DNA of 64,000 bases from Aestuariibacter sp. GS-14 (GCF_006494365.1 NZ_VHIP01000003.1:310001-374000), one strand, 5' to 3'. Numbered from the stretch's first letter, positions 43,624 to 53,114 are shown. A program made the numbers and translations. The notes: generated from the sequence alone by a model not told the origin.

Positions 43624-45135
43624 GTGAAATCTTATCCTGCTATCTTTGCGCTCGTCACCACCCTTGCGTATAGCCATGTGAGTGCACAAACCAACGACAC
43701 GTCGTCTTTTAACGCGGCAAAATCTACGTTGCCGGAGTACCTTACCTTTCTTAGTTTGCCGAATGTGGCGTCTGAGTCTGCTGAAAACATGCAGAAAAAT
43801 GCTCAATGGTTGGCAAATACCTACAGGAAATATGGTTTTAAAACCCAATTATTGGCCGAACCCGATAACATGCCAATGGTGTATGCCGAGTATGAAGATA
43901 CGTCGCCAAACCGGCCGACGATATTGTTTTATGCCCATTTTGATGGACAACCGGTTTCACCTGAACAGTGGGCACAACCCGATCCCTGGCAACCTGTATT
44001 AAAAGAAAAACGGGGGAATTATTGGGAAGTATTACCTCTATCTTCGTTACTTGATACCGCGAGTCCCAATCCTGAATGGCGTGTGTTTGCCAGGTCTGCT
44101 TCAGATGACAAAGCGCCCATCATGATGTTGTTAGCTGCCATAAAAGCACTGCGTGATAGTGGTAAGTCACCCGCAGTCAATATTAAGGTGCTGCTTGATT
44201 CTCGCGAGGAAAATGGCTCACCTACCCTTAAAAAAGTCATTCTGGATAATCGTGAAAAATTAAACGCAGATGCAGCTATTTTTATGGACGGTCCTTTACA
44301 CGACAGCAACGCACCTACCGTGGTGTACGGGCACAGGGGTATTAGTCTGATTCACATTACCGTTTACGGACCCAGTGGCAATATCCACAGTGGTCACTTT
44401 GGAAATGTTGTGATGAATCCGGCAGAAACGTTAGCTACGTTACTCGCAAGTTTTAAATCAAGTAATGGACGGGTGGTTATTCCGGGCTATTACGACGGCA
44501 TTGTAATAACCGAAGCCGAAAAATCAGCGATTGCAGCCATTCCTGTTGATCACAAACAAATGGCTACAAATGTGGGTGTAAGCAGTGTTAAGTTAGTCGA
44601 CAGCGACTATTATACTTCGTTGCTTTACCCCTCACTGAACATCAATAGTATGGTGGCCGCCGACCCAAATAAACCGCGTACGGTGATACCGGCAAACGCT
44701 ACTGCCAGGATAGATATCCGCACCGTTACTGCAACACCGGGTTTAAGGCAGGTAGAGCTGATTAAGACCTTCATGAAAAGCCAGGGCTTTCATTTGACAG
44801 AGGGCGAACCAACCGAGCTGGAGCGTGGTGAACATCAAAAACTGGCCAGTGTTACCTATTTGGGTGGGGCGGCAGCTTTGCAAACCCCACTTACTTCTCC
44901 AGTGGGAGCCTGGGTAAAAGCATCCATGAACACGCCACCTATCGAAATTCCTATCATGGGCGGAACAGTGCCAACAGAAGGTATCGCTGAAGGTTTAGGT
45001 ATTCCGGTGGTGTTATTGCCCTTGGTCAATCGCGATAATAACCAGCATGCACCTAACGAAAACCTGCGAATTGGCAATTATTTTACTGGTAGCGCAATAA
45101 TAGAGTCGTTGTTACTTACTGAATTTAAAAATTAG
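43624..45135 (+). CDS. Secreted M20 family zinc peptidase
   Basis: The GTG at 43624 is the better start: it follows GAAGG and gives a clean signal peptide (MKSYPAIFALVTTLAYSHVSA). The TTG six codons earlier is disfavoured. The 503-residue product is an M20 metallopeptidase. Zinc and catalytic residues are visible in LFYAHFDGQPV (His), RSASDDKAP (Asp), LDSREENGSP (the two Glu) and DGPLHD (Asp). The dimerisation (lid) domain follows at about 230-380, and a late His appears in NRDNNQHAPNENL. It probably acts as a periplasmic dipeptidase or carboxypeptidase; aminoacylase-like specificity is an alternative. Confidence 0.9.
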   Translation: MKSYPAIFALVTTLAYSHVSAQTNDTSSFNAAKSTLPEYLTFLSLPNVASESAENMQKNAQWLANTYRKYGFKTQLLAEPDNMPMVYAEYEDTSPNRPTILFYAHFDGQPVSPEQWAQPDPWQPVLKEKRGNYWEVLPLSSLLDTASPNPEWRVFARSASDDKAPIMMLLAAIKALRDSGKSPAVNIKVLLDSREENGSPTLKKVILDNREKLNADAAIFMDGPLHDSNAPTVVYGHRGISLIHITVYGPSGNIHSGHFGNVVMNPAETLATLLASFKSSNGRVVIPGYYDGIVITEAEKSAIAAIPVDHKQMATNVGVSSVKLVDSDYYTSLLYPSLNINSMVAADPNKPRTVIPANATARIDIRTVTATPGLRQVELIKTFMKSQGFHLTEGEPTELERGEHQKLASVTYLGGAAALQTPLTSPVGAWVKASMNTPPIEIPIMGGTVPTEGIAEGLGIPVVLLPLVNRDNNQHAPNENLRIGNYFTGSAIIESLLLTEFKN

Positions 45136-45228
45136 CCAATTCATTGATTTTCTTTCTGAAATTTGGCGTTACGCGAAATATTAAATCGTCAGAATGGGTT
45201 ACGCGTAACGCTTCTGAGGCAGCTGTTT

Positions 45229-45735
45229 TTATTCTTCGTCTTTTTCCAGCGCCTTTTGGCTTTCGTAACGGTATACCGCTATCAGTAAATCATTCCACTT
45301 GTTGGTAAGCTCAGGATGTTCCTGAATTAACTTTGCCATATGCGCTTCTGCTTTTTCATGCTCATCACGAAGATAAGGTGCTAAATCAGAGTCATTGGGC
45401 ATCATTGCAAAATTAACAGCACTGCCCTGAAAATTATCCTGAATTTTTTCTGCTCTGATTAGCCTTACATATCGTGGCTCGCACTCCATACGTTTTATAT
45501 TGCTACCTATAGTTGAACGATATTCACACAACATATCAAAGTACTTATCAGGATTAATGGCATTATAAGCTTCGAAAAATTCGAGGCGCTTTTTCTTAAC
45601 TGCACTGCGCATTTGCACCAGAGATTGGTCACCCGTGACGGTAATAACTTCAACATCGTCCTGCGCAGGTGAGGCATTGGCAAAAGTCGATATACTGAAT
45701 ACTGCGATTAAAGCGGTTAAAAGAGTTGTTCTCAC
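45229..45735 (-). CDS. Small secreted protein with TonB-box-like segment (copy A)
   Basis: The 168-residue product starts at the GTG at 45735, which follows GGAG; the ATG four codons earlier has no site. The signal peptide (MRTTLLTALIAVFSISTFANA) is clear. The mature N-terminus contains VEVITVTGDQSL, strikingly like the TonB box plus plug start of TonB-dependent receptors, but no barrel follows. A charged helical domain comes next, with two cysteines in DMLCEYR and MECEPRYV that could form a disulfide, then conserved HMAKLIQEHPELTNKWNDLL. The family is unknown to me. It is a tandem duplicate of the next gene. A role in the TonB system or at the envelope is possible but speculative. Confidence 0.75.
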   Translation of the reverse strand: MRTTLLTALIAVFSISTFANASPAQDDVEVITVTGDQSLVQMRSAVKKKRLEFFEAYNAINPDKYFDMLCEYRSTIGSNIKRMECEPRYVRLIRAEKIQDNFQGSAVNFAMMPNDSDLAPYLRDEHEKAEAHMAKLIQEHPELTNKWNDLLIAVYRYESQKALEKDEE

Positions 45736-45770
45736 TGGATTCTCCATATCATTTCAATAGCTTAACTAAA

Positions 45771-46283
45771 TTAGTCACTGGAATTTTTCAATGCTTTGTG
45801 GCTTTCGTAGCGATATAACGCGACTAACAAATCATTCCACTTACTGGTGAGTTCAGGATATTCCTGAATTAACTTTGCCATATGTGCTTCGGCTTTATCG
45901 TGTTGCGCCCGTAATAATGGCGTGAGCTCAGTTTCAGACGGGACCTTATTAAGGTAAAACCTAAAGCCATGAATGTTGTCTCTTACCTGTTCCGACCTTA
46001 TCAACTGAACGTAGCGTGGCTCGCATTCCAATGATTTAATGTGACTGCCAATGTCGGCACGATAATCGCACATCATATCGAAGTATTTATCGGTATTTAC
46101 TGCGTTGTAAGCCTGGTAAAACTCAATTTGCTTTTGTTTTGTCGTAGTACGCATTTGCGTAAGTGATTGATCACCGGTTACTGTGATCACTTCAATGTTT
46201 TCGCGGTCAGGAGATGCGAAAACAATCGACGGGATTGACAAGGTAATTGCTAAGCCAAAAATGACTGTACAATAAAAATTCAC
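45771..46283 (-). CDS. Small secreted protein with TonB-box-like segment (copy B)
   Basis: This 170-residue paralogue of the downstream gene starts at the GTG at 46283, which follows GGAGGATGAA; an ATG ten codons earlier lacks a site. The signal peptide ends near IVFA. The mature segment repeats IEVITVTGDQSL, then the same layout: KYFDMMCDYR, ECEPRYVQLIR and HMAKLIQEYPELTSKWNDLL. Both cysteines are kept. The copies are 35 bp apart and likely co-transcribed, and they differ most in the region between the cysteines and the terminal helix. The function is unknown; conservation of the TonB-box-like stretch in both suggests it is used. Confidence 0.75.
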   Translation of the reverse strand: MNFYCTVIFGLAITLSIPSIVFASPDRENIEVITVTGDQSLTQMRTTTKQKQIEFYQAYNAVNTDKYFDMMCDYRADIGSHIKSLECEPRYVQLIRSEQVRDNIHGFRFYLNKVPSETELTPLLRAQHDKAEAHMAKLIQEYPELTSKWNDLLVALYRYESHKALKNSSD

Positions 46284-46374
46284 TTCATCCTCCACAGGGT
46301 TAACTATTGGCACGACACCCAGTCTATCGTGCCAAATAACAGTATAAACCTGTCTATGAGGATAGAATTGAGCG

Positions 46375-47358
46375 CTATTTATTTACATCTACAACTACTC
46401 TGCCCTGTACCTGTCCAGACAGAAAATCAGGGGCAATCGCTAGTGCGTCTGCCAAGCCTGCATTTTGGGTAATCAAGGCCAGGCTCTCGGGTGGCAGATC
46501 GGTTGCAATTCTTGCCCAGGCTTTCTCTCGTACTGCCAGTGATTGGGTGACACTGTTTATACCGAGTAACTTAACACCACGCAAAATAAAGGGGGCTACT
46601 GTTGAAGGAAAGTCCATGCCCTGCGCCAATCCGCAGGCTGCCACTGCACCTTCTGACATTGTTGAGGCACAAGCATTAGCCAGCGTATGGCTACCCACGG
46701 AGTCAACAACACCTGCCCATCGCTCTTTAGCCAGTGGGCGACCAGGCTCGCTGAACTGTGATCGGCTTATAACTTCCGATGCACCAAGGGCTTTCAGTGT
46801 ATCAGCCTGTTCCATACGGCCAGTAGAGGCAACTACGGTGTACCCCAGCTTTGCTAGAATCGCAATTGCCGTGGTACCGACTCCGCCATTAGCACCAGTA
46901 ACCAGGATTTCTCCTTTGTCTGGAGTAATGTTGTGCGACTCCAGCGCCATAACACATAACATAGCGGTGTAACCCGCTGTGCCTACGTTCATTGCATGAT
47001 AGGGTGTAATAGTATTAGGTAACAACTGAACGAAAGCTGAATCAACAGCCGCTTTTTGCGCAAGACCACCCCAGTATTGCTCTCCCAGGCCCCAGCCATT
47101 AACCAATACGTTGTCTCCAGGATTGAATTTCGCAGAGCGACTTGAAAGCACTGTGCCTGCCAGATCGATACCGGCAACCATAGGGAATGTTCTCACTACC
47201 GGACTCTTACCGGTTATTGCTAAGGCATCCTTGTAATTCAGCGTACTGTAATGTACTTCTATGATCACGTCTTCATCAGGTAACGCCGTATCTTCCAGCG
47301 CAGCAATATCTGCGTGATAACCATTGTCGTCTTTGGATATATAAACAGCATTAAACAT
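46375..47358 (-). CDS. acuI: NADPH-dependent acrylyl-CoA reductase
   Basis: This 327-residue zinc-free MDR oxidoreductase matches the AcuI/YhdH family. Signatures include STLNYKDALAITGKSPVVRTFPMVAGIDLAGTV, VNGWGLGE, VTGANGGVG and the nucleotide-binding fold around VVASTGRMEQADTLKALGA. AcuI reduces toxic acryloyl-CoA to propionyl-CoA, which allows use or detoxification of acrylate from DMSP cleavage. The ATG follows AGGAGG. A TetR gene of AcuR type is directly upstream in the same direction, the same pairing as in the Rhodobacter acuR–acuI–dddL operon. No DMSP lyase gene is seen nearby. Confidence 0.9.
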   Translation of the reverse strand: MFNAVYISKDDNGYHADIAALEDTALPDEDVIIEVHYSTLNYKDALAITGKSPVVRTFPMVAGIDLAGTVLSSRSAKFNPGDNVLVNGWGLGEQYWGGLAQKAAVDSAFVQLLPNTITPYHAMNVGTAGYTAMLCVMALESHNITPDKGEILVTGANGGVGTTAIAILAKLGYTVVASTGRMEQADTLKALGASEVISRSQFSEPGRPLAKERWAGVVDSVGSHTLANACASTMSEGAVAACGLAQGMDFPSTVAPFILRGVKLLGINSVTQSLAVREKAWARIATDLPPESLALITQNAGLADALAIAPDFLSGQVQGRVVVDVNK

Positions 47359-47425
47359 AGTGCCTCCTGTTTAGGATTTGTAGGGGATGTTTAGGATAGT
47401 AATAGACATGTTGTCTGGTTCGGAT

Positions 47426-48043
47426 TCAGGTTAGTCGGGCTAAAAATACGGTGGCAAATTTACGCATGGGAACGTCAGATTGCATGACCTTTGCGCTTAA
47501 AATGGCACCTTCCCAGCCAATCCAAAAAAATTCAGCTTGCTCCTGGCAATCTATTTCAGTTGCAATCTGACCAAGATCTTGTGCTTGTTTGAGCGTTGCC
47601 GATAACAATGCAGTCCAGTGTTGCAGGCAGTCTGCCAGTGGCTGTTTGAACGCTTCCGCCAGAATGGGCATTTCCTGTCCAAAATTGCCGATAAGACAGC
47701 CACGGGTAAAGCGGTATTTCTGCATACCCTCCACCGCTTCTTCAATAAAGCGCTTTATTCCCTCAACCGGTGTTGCAGGTTCACTGTTAAAACAACGCTT
47801 CAACTTGGCACAAAAATACTGGTCGTAATGCGCAATAACCTGCAGTCCAAAATCGTCCTTGCTTTTAAAATAGTGATAAAACGAGCCTTTGGGCACGCCT
47901 ACTCGTTTCAGAATGTAATCAATTCCTACGGTATTAAAACCGCGCTCAGTAAGAATGGCCATGCCGGTAAGCAGCAATGCCTGCTTGGTATCATCGAAAC
48001 TTCTGGCTTGTTTAGGTGGGCGTCCCCGTTTTGCTATGGTCAT
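47426..48043 (-). CDS. acuR: TetR family repressor, AcuR-like
   Basis: This 205-residue TetR-type regulator has the N-terminal helix-turn-helix GFNTVGIDYILKRVGVPKGSFYHYFKSKDDFG at about 33-65. The ligand domain contains KYRFTRGCLIGNFGQEM and the C-terminal EFFWIGWEGAILSAKV, typical of the TetR C-terminal domain of this group. Its position immediately before acuI identifies it as an AcuR-like acrylate-responsive repressor. Two TAGAC-N5-GTCTA palindromes upstream are its likely operators, one lying between candidate -35 and -10 elements. The symbol is given from family and context, not from a functional test. Confidence 0.8.
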   Translation of the reverse strand: MTIAKRGRPPKQARSFDDTKQALLLTGMAILTERGFNTVGIDYILKRVGVPKGSFYHYFKSKDDFGLQVIAHYDQYFCAKLKRCFNSEPATPVEGIKRFIEEAVEGMQKYRFTRGCLIGNFGQEMPILAEAFKQPLADCLQHWTALLSATLKQAQDLGQIATEIDCQEQAEFFWIGWEGAILSAKVMQSDVPMRKFATVFLARLT

Positions 48044-48078
48044 TGCAACATCTCAATCATAACGCTTTTTTTAATTAT

Positions 48079-48127
48079 TATAGACCAGTCGTCTATAAAT
48101 CAAGATTTATTTTAGACCATATGTCTA
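48079..48127 (-). promoter_or_regulatory. acuR–acuI promoter with two TetR-type operators
   Basis: Palindrome 1, TATAGAC-CAGTC-GTCTATA, is at 48079-48097; palindrome 2, TAGAC-CATAT-GTCTA, is at 48113-48127. Their centres are 32 bp apart, about three helical turns. On the minus strand a -10 TATAAT (48082-48077) and a -35-like TTGATT (48103-48098, 15-bp spacer) bracket palindrome 1. Binding there would block RNA polymerase, consistent with autorepression by AcuR. Confidence 0.7.
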
Positions 48128-48309
48128 CAGCATTGTTATTAATTATTTTTTCTACAAGTGCGACTGGCCGCCAAACATAAAGTAACTACCTGATTTCAAC
48201 CTGTTCAAGTACTAAAAAATATGCGGTCATCATATTCAAGGAAAGGGTGTGGTCTGCGCTATATTCACACTTACAGAAATAGCGGATTATGATTGATGTA
48301 AAAATGAAT

Positions 48310-48453
48310 CTACAACGCCTCAGTTTTGCGCATACCGCTACAGCGCTTGGAGCAATATTTCACGTTCTCCCAATCGCGCTCCCATTTTTTTCGCCAACTG
48401 AATGGTCGTTGGCACACCGGGCACATCTTGGTGGGTAATGCTGATTTTTTCAT
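48310..48453 (-). CDS. DUF2256 zinc-finger-like protein
   Basis: This 47-residue protein matches the DUF2256 family: [14 protein letters not shown], then [13 protein letters not shown], giving a C-x2-C ... C-x3-C metal-binding pattern. The ATG overlaps the stop of the upstream FeS photolyase gene by one base (TAATG), so the two are translationally coupled. DUF2256 genes are often found beside cryptochrome/photolyase genes, which supports a linked role, perhaps metal or DNA binding. Function is unproven. Confidence 0.85.
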   Translation of the reverse strand: MKKSALPTKMCPVCQRPFSWRKKWERDWENVKYCSKRCSGMRKTEAL

Positions 48454-49985
48454 TACGCAGAATCCAGTTTAGATAACAACGCTTGAGCTTGTTCTTGCAT
48501 GTCGCTAATCGTTTCTTCCGACATTCGCCATAGACTTTTGTAGATTAAGGCCATGCGCGGATTCTTAGACAGTGTGTGCTGATGCTTAATCAGAAAATCC
48601 CAGTATAAATAGTTAAATGGGCAGGCCTTCGCTCCGGTTTTTTTAGACACCGCATAGCCACAATTTTTACAATAATCAGACATCCGGTTGATGTATTGCC
48701 CGCTGGCAATATAGGGTTTACTGGCCAGTTTTCCGCCATCTGCGAACAGTATCATGCCGCTGACGTTGGGCATTTCCACCCATTCATAAGCATCGGCATA
48801 CACCAACAAGTACCATTCATTTACTGCAACAGGATCCAAACCCGCGAGCAGACTGAAATTACCAATAACCATTAAACGCTGAATGTGATGAGCGTAAGCA
48901 TGTTTTTTGGTATCCCCAATACACTGGCGCATACAGTTCATATTGGTGTGCGCAGTCCAGTAAAAGTCCGGCAATGCCCTGCTGTGCTCAAAAAAGTTGT
49001 CGTGTTTTAATGCAGGCATGCAATGCCAGTAAAATCCCCTTACGTATTCCCGCCAGCCCAGTATTTGCCTGATAAAGCCTTCAACTGCATTTAGCGGTGC
49101 GGCGTTGTTGAAGTAGGCCTGTTCTGCCATTTGCATTACCTCCAACGGTAACAGCAAACCGCAGTTCAAATAAAACGACAGATGCGAATGAAACAGCCAA
49201 ACGTCACCTTCCCGCATGGCATCCTGATAATCGCCAAATGACGGTAAACGCTGCTTAATAAATTGTTTCGCGACTTCCATCGCTTGTTCACGTGTTACTG
49301 CGTAGCAAAAGTCTCTGGCGCTGCCCATATGGTCGTTGAATACATCTTCAACCAATGAAATAACAGACTGGGTGATGTTATCAGGCGCAACGGTATAGGG
49401 TTTGGGTGGACGTATATCCGATGGCATGGATTTTCTATTGTCATGGTCGAAGTTCCACTTACCGCCAATGGGCTGACTGCCTTCCATTAACAAACCAGTT
49501 TGTTTGCGCATTTCCCGGTAAAAATACTCCATGCGCCACTGCTTTCTGCCGTCGGCCCAGTCACTGAATTGCTCAGGTGTTGATATAAATCGGTTGTCTG
49601 GGCGTATGTCAACCAGCACACCCAGCACTTGCTGCCATTGCTGCATACTCTGTAGTAAACGGTATTCACCGGGAAAGGTAACCACCACAGAAGAACAATC
49701 AAAGCGGCGTAGTGCACACTTTACTTCGTCTAGCAGCGAGCCCTGATTATCCGGGTCGTCGTAATAACGATACGCTACGGTATAACCGGCCTCTGTGAGT
49801 TCAGCGGCAAAATGTCGCATGGCTGAAAAAATCAATACGATTTTCTTTTTGTGATGTTTTACATAAGTGGCTTCTTCGCGCACTTCCGCTATCAATATCA
49901 CATCGTTTTGTTTATCGCAGTCAGTGAGACTTGATATGTTGTGGCTTAACTGATCGCCCAACACCAGCCTGAGTACACCAGCCAT
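48453..49985 (-). CDS. FeS-type bacterial cryptochrome / (6-4) photolyase
   Basis: This 510-residue protein belongs to the FeS-BCP (CryPro, PhrB-like) group of photolyases. The opening [15 protein letters not shown] is characteristic. The [4Fe-4S] ligands C439, C442 and C455 appear as C-x2-C-x12-C ([16 protein letters not shown]), with the fourth cysteine in NCMRQC upstream. These sit one position from the PhrB ligands as I recall them. The FAD-binding helical domain holds [17 protein letters not shown]. It should repair (6-4) photoproducts, or act as a light sensor. It begins directly after the class I photolyase stop, with no gap, and overlaps DUF2256 downstream. Confidence 0.9.
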   Translation of the reverse strand: MAGVLRLVLGDQLSHNISSLTDCDKQNDVILIAEVREEATYVKHHKKKIVLIFSAMRHFAAELTEAGYTVAYRYYDDPDNQGSLLDEVKCALRRFDCSSVVVTFPGEYRLLQSMQQWQQVLGVLVDIRPDNRFISTPEQFSDWADGRKQWRMEYFYREMRKQTGLLMEGSQPIGGKWNFDHDNRKSMPSDIRPPKPYTVAPDNITQSVISLVEDVFNDHMGSARDFCYAVTREQAMEVAKQFIKQRLPSFGDYQDAMREGDVWLFHSHLSFYLNCGLLLPLEVMQMAEQAYFNNAAPLNAVEGFIRQILGWREYVRGFYWHCMPALKHDNFFEHSRALPDFYWTAHTNMNCMRQCIGDTKKHAYAHHIQRLMVIGNFSLLAGLDPVAVNEWYLLVYADAYEWVEMPNVSGMILFADGGKLASKPYIASGQYINRMSDYCKNCGYAVSKKTGAKACPFNYLYWDFLIKHQHTLSKNPRMALIYKSLWRMSEETISDMQEQAQALLSKLDSA

Positions 49986-51413
49986 TTATTTACCTTTTGT
50001 ATCGGCAAAAGCATCGAGTGCCCGTTGCCTGCTCGCTTTTAAATCCACTATGGGTTTGGGATAATTTTTGCCAAGTATCACACCGGCATACGCCATAATG
50101 TTGGATGGTGCTTCCCAGGGTTTATGTATATATTTATCAGGTATTTTTGCCAGTTCAGGGCAGTATTTCTTTACGTATTCCCCTTGCTTATCGAATTTTT
50201 CACCCTGTAATACCGGGTTAAAGATCCTGAAATACGGCGCAGCATCGGCGCCTGAGCCTGCCACCCACTGCCAACTGGCAGCATTACTTGCCCGGTCTGC
50301 ATCCAGTAAGCAATCCCAGAACCAACGCTCGCCTTTACGCCAGTCTATCAATAGATTCTTCACCAGAAAGGAACCCACTATCATGCGGACACGATTATGC
50401 ATGTAACCGGTTTGCCATAATTCACGCATACCAGCATCAATAATGGGGATACCCGTTTGGCCTTTACACCATGCCTTAAACCCCGTTTCATCATCGCGCC
50501 ATCTGAAATGATTAAACTGCGGATTAAAATTGTCAGTTGGCAGGGTTGGAAAGTGATACAACAGGTAGTAGCTAAATTCCCGCCAGCCTAATTCACTTAA
50601 AAAACAATCAAGGTGTGTGTTGTCAGGCTGGTTAAAAGCGTCGTTCAGGGCATACCAAACCTGATTGGGAGAAATCTCGCCGAAGTGCAGATGCGGCGAC
50701 AAATGGGATGTGCCTTTAACAGACGGAATATTTCGTTGGTCTTCATAGCCTTTAGCGGCATTGCTGATGAATTCACTTAACTGAGCCGCCGCCCCTTCTT
50801 CCCCTGGTTGCCAGTGATCATAAAACTCACTGGCCCAATCGAGGGTGGGCAATAAATTAAGTGAATCAATAGCAAGCCCAATGCTACTCACGTTTGCGAA
50901 GTTGATTGTCTCTGGTGCGGCGATAGGATAACGAGGGCTGGTTGCCTGTAAACAACCTTTGCGGTAATAAGGGGTAAAGACTTTGTATACACCACCGTCT
51001 TGCTTGCGAATACTCATGGGCTCCCACAACAAGCTCGCATTAAAGCTAGACACCACACAACCGGCCTCTTTTAACGCGTGCTTTATAACGGTGTCGCGTT
51101 CAATGGCAGCCGGCTCGTAACATCGGTTCCAGAATACCGCTTTTGCGTTAAAAGCTGAGACCAATTCAGGAAGTATAGTGCGAGGATCGCCCTCAAACAC
51201 CTGAAGATGCCCATTAAGCTTATTGTTCAACGCATTGAGTGAGTGATGCAACCACCAGTTTGCCGCCCCTCCGGGCTGTTCGTCGGTATGAATGGTGATG
51301 TCTTTAATAAACACCGGGACAATAGCACCTGCGTCAACCGCTGCCTGAAGTGCCGGATTGTCTTTTATTCGCAAATCTTGTCTGAACCAAACCAAATTTA
51401 CCGGTTGAGTCAC
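49986..51413 (-). CDS. phrB: Class I deoxyribodipyrimidine (CPD) photolyase
   Basis: This 475-residue enzyme repairs cyclobutane pyrimidine dimers with blue light. The N-terminal antenna domain opens with VNLVWFRQDLRIKDNPAL. The FAD domain holds TSHLSPHLHFGEISP, ELGWREFSYYLLYHFP and MHNRVRMIVGSFLVKNLL. The C-terminal signature DADRASNAASWQWVAGSGAD and YFRIFNPVLQ are intact. Length matches E. coli Phr (472). It is the first gene of a three-gene light-repair operon with the FeS photolyase and DUF2256. Confidence 0.93.
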   Translation of the reverse strand: MTQPVNLVWFRQDLRIKDNPALQAAVDAGAIVPVFIKDITIHTDEQPGGAANWWLHHSLNALNNKLNGHLQVFEGDPRTILPELVSAFNAKAVFWNRCYEPAAIERDTVIKHALKEAGCVVSSFNASLLWEPMSIRKQDGGVYKVFTPYYRKGCLQATSPRYPIAAPETINFANVSSIGLAIDSLNLLPTLDWASEFYDHWQPGEEGAAAQLSEFISNAAKGYEDQRNIPSVKGTSHLSPHLHFGEISPNQVWYALNDAFNQPDNTHLDCFLSELGWREFSYYLLYHFPTLPTDNFNPQFNHFRWRDDETGFKAWCKGQTGIPIIDAGMRELWQTGYMHNRVRMIVGSFLVKNLLIDWRKGERWFWDCLLDADRASNAASWQWVAGSGADAAPYFRIFNPVLQGEKFDKQGEYVKKYCPELAKIPDKYIHKPWEAPSNIMAYAGVILGKNYPKPIVDLKASRQRALDAFADTKGK

Positions 51414-51564
51414 GGGTTATCCTTCTTTGATATTTGAGCATTAATACGTAATTCAGGACAAAACGATCGCCTCTCCTGAATAAATACTGTGTTTCTGGAT
51501 GTATATTTTTTTGAATTTAGCACGCGTTGTGAATCCGAATACATCAGTACACCGTAATAATGGC

Positions 51565-52848
51565 ATGAAAACACACAGTACGACTGGCCTTTACTGGTTC
51601 AGACATGATTTAAGACTTCACGACCAGCCTTCGCTTGCTAAAACAGCTCAGCAATGCGATGCCCTCATTCTATTGTATGTTATTGATCCGCAATGGTTTA
51701 AAACCAACCAGTTTGAACTGGTTGCAATGGGGGCCCACCGTCAGCAATTTTTGTATGAATCGCTGGTAACTCTTAACGACAACTTAAAAGCAAATAATCA
51801 AACACTGCATGTAGTGGTGGGCGACCCGGTAGAAACGGTTTGCTCTATGATTCGCGCGCATAACATCTCAATTTTTGGCTTTGGTAACCATCAGGGCTTT
51901 TACGAACGCCAGCAGATAAACAGCGTAGTGAGAAAGTTTGACTCTCTCACCATTGTAAGCAGCCATAACGCGAGTTTATTTACGCCCGATTCACTGCCAT
52001 TTTCACTTGATAACATGCCTGACGGATTCACCCCGTTCAGAAAGCAGGTAGAGCAACGGATAATGCCCGAGCCGTGTGTACCCGCACATTATGGCTTTCC
52101 ACCGCCTCCGGCAATAGCGCAGACAGATTGGCAGACATTACCGTTACACCATGGCGCCATATCCGCTTTTCAGGGCGGAGAAAACGCAGCGCTTAAACAA
52201 TTGCAATACTACCTGTTCGACAGCGACTTGATTTCAACCTACAAAGAAACCCGCAACGGGCTGGATGGGTGGGACTACTCAAGTAAATTGTCAGCCTGGC
52301 TGGCCAACGGGTGTGTGTCCCCGCGCCGGGTATATCAGGAACTCAAGCGTTACGAGCGTGAACGCACTGAAAATGACTCTACGTACTGGCTTTACTTTGA
52401 ACTTCTCTGGCGGGAGTTCTTCTATTGGCAGCAGGCCAAACACGGTAGTAAATGGTTTAGTCAAACTGGCATTAAAAACACTATCTCCCACTCAGCATGC
52501 AACACTGATATCATCAAGCAGTGGCAAGCAGGCCAAACCAACAACGCTTATGTAAACGCCTGTTTGCGGCAACTCAATGCCACCGGCTACCTCTCAAATC
52601 GCGGTCGTCAATGGGTAGCGAGCTATTTTGTGAATGAACTGGCACAAGATTGGCGCTTTGGTGCAGCCTATTTTGAGCAACAACTCGTTGATTATGATGT
52701 AGGCGCTAACTGGGGAAACTGGCAATACCTTGCTGGGGTCGGCAGCGACCCTCGAGGACAACGTCAGTTCAATCTGGCCAAACAAGCACAAATGTATGAT
52801 CCCAGTAGGCAATTCCTTCGATTATGGGGCGAACGTAATGCTTCCTGA
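51565..52848 (+). CDS. Cryptochrome DASH
   Basis: The ATG at 51565 (MKTHSTTGLYWFRHDLRL) gives 427 residues and a typical family N-terminus; an in-frame ATG at 51499 would add 22 residues and cannot be excluded, as neither has a strong ribosome-binding site. The DASH signature TYKETRNGLDGWDYSSKLS followed by AWLANGCVSPR is present, as are FELLWREFFYWQ and the FAD-binding NRGRQWVASYFVN, GANWGNWQYLAGVG. DASH proteins repair CPDs in single-stranded DNA and may sense light. The gene is divergent from the photolyase operon. Confidence 0.9.
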   Translation: MKTHSTTGLYWFRHDLRLHDQPSLAKTAQQCDALILLYVIDPQWFKTNQFELVAMGAHRQQFLYESLVTLNDNLKANNQTLHVVVGDPVETVCSMIRAHNISIFGFGNHQGFYERQQINSVVRKFDSLTIVSSHNASLFTPDSLPFSLDNMPDGFTPFRKQVEQRIMPEPCVPAHYGFPPPPAIAQTDWQTLPLHHGAISAFQGGENAALKQLQYYLFDSDLISTYKETRNGLDGWDYSSKLSAWLANGCVSPRRVYQELKRYERERTENDSTYWLYFELLWREFFYWQQAKHGSKWFSQTGIKNTISHSACNTDIIKQWQAGQTNNAYVNACLRQLNATGYLSNRGRQWVASYFVNELAQDWRFGAAYFEQQLVDYDVGANWGNWQYLAGVGSDPRGQRQFNLAKQAQMYDPSRQFLRLWGERNAS

Positions 52849-52856
52849 TAAAACGC

Positions 52857-53114
52857 TTATCTTTTGTGATCTTTAAGCCATTCATTTAGTAATTTAATCT
52901 GACCACATTTATAGGCCGCAAACATCAGCCTAATGGAGTTAGACAATATTTCACTATCACTCCAACCAGTTTTTTGCTGGATCTCGTCGTAACAACTCAA
53001 TGCCTCTGGGCTAACATAGCCTCTCACCTGTTTCTTGCCTGCTTCTTTTTGGCGATCGCGGAATCGCTTTTGTTTGTCTGCATTTACCCGCGGATTATTT
53101 TTAGGCTGTGTCAT
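52857..53114 (-). CDS. Small hypothetical protein, possibly DNA-binding
   Basis: The 85-residue protein starts at the ATG at 53114 (MTQPKNNPRVNADKQKRF); a further upstream ATG would add five residues. The basic N-terminus (KQKRFRDRQKEAGKKQVRGYVSPEALSCYDEI) followed by a helical part resembles small ribbon-helix-helix or Arc-like regulators, in which a strand such as KQVRGYVS precedes two helices. I do not recognise a named family. It is convergent with the DASH gene (8 bp apart) and divergent from fabA. Confidence 0.65.
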   Translation of the reverse strand: MTQPKNNPRVNADKQKRFRDRQKEAGKKQVRGYVSPEALSCYDEIQQKTGWSDSEILSNSIRLMFAAYKCGQIKLLNEWLKDHKR

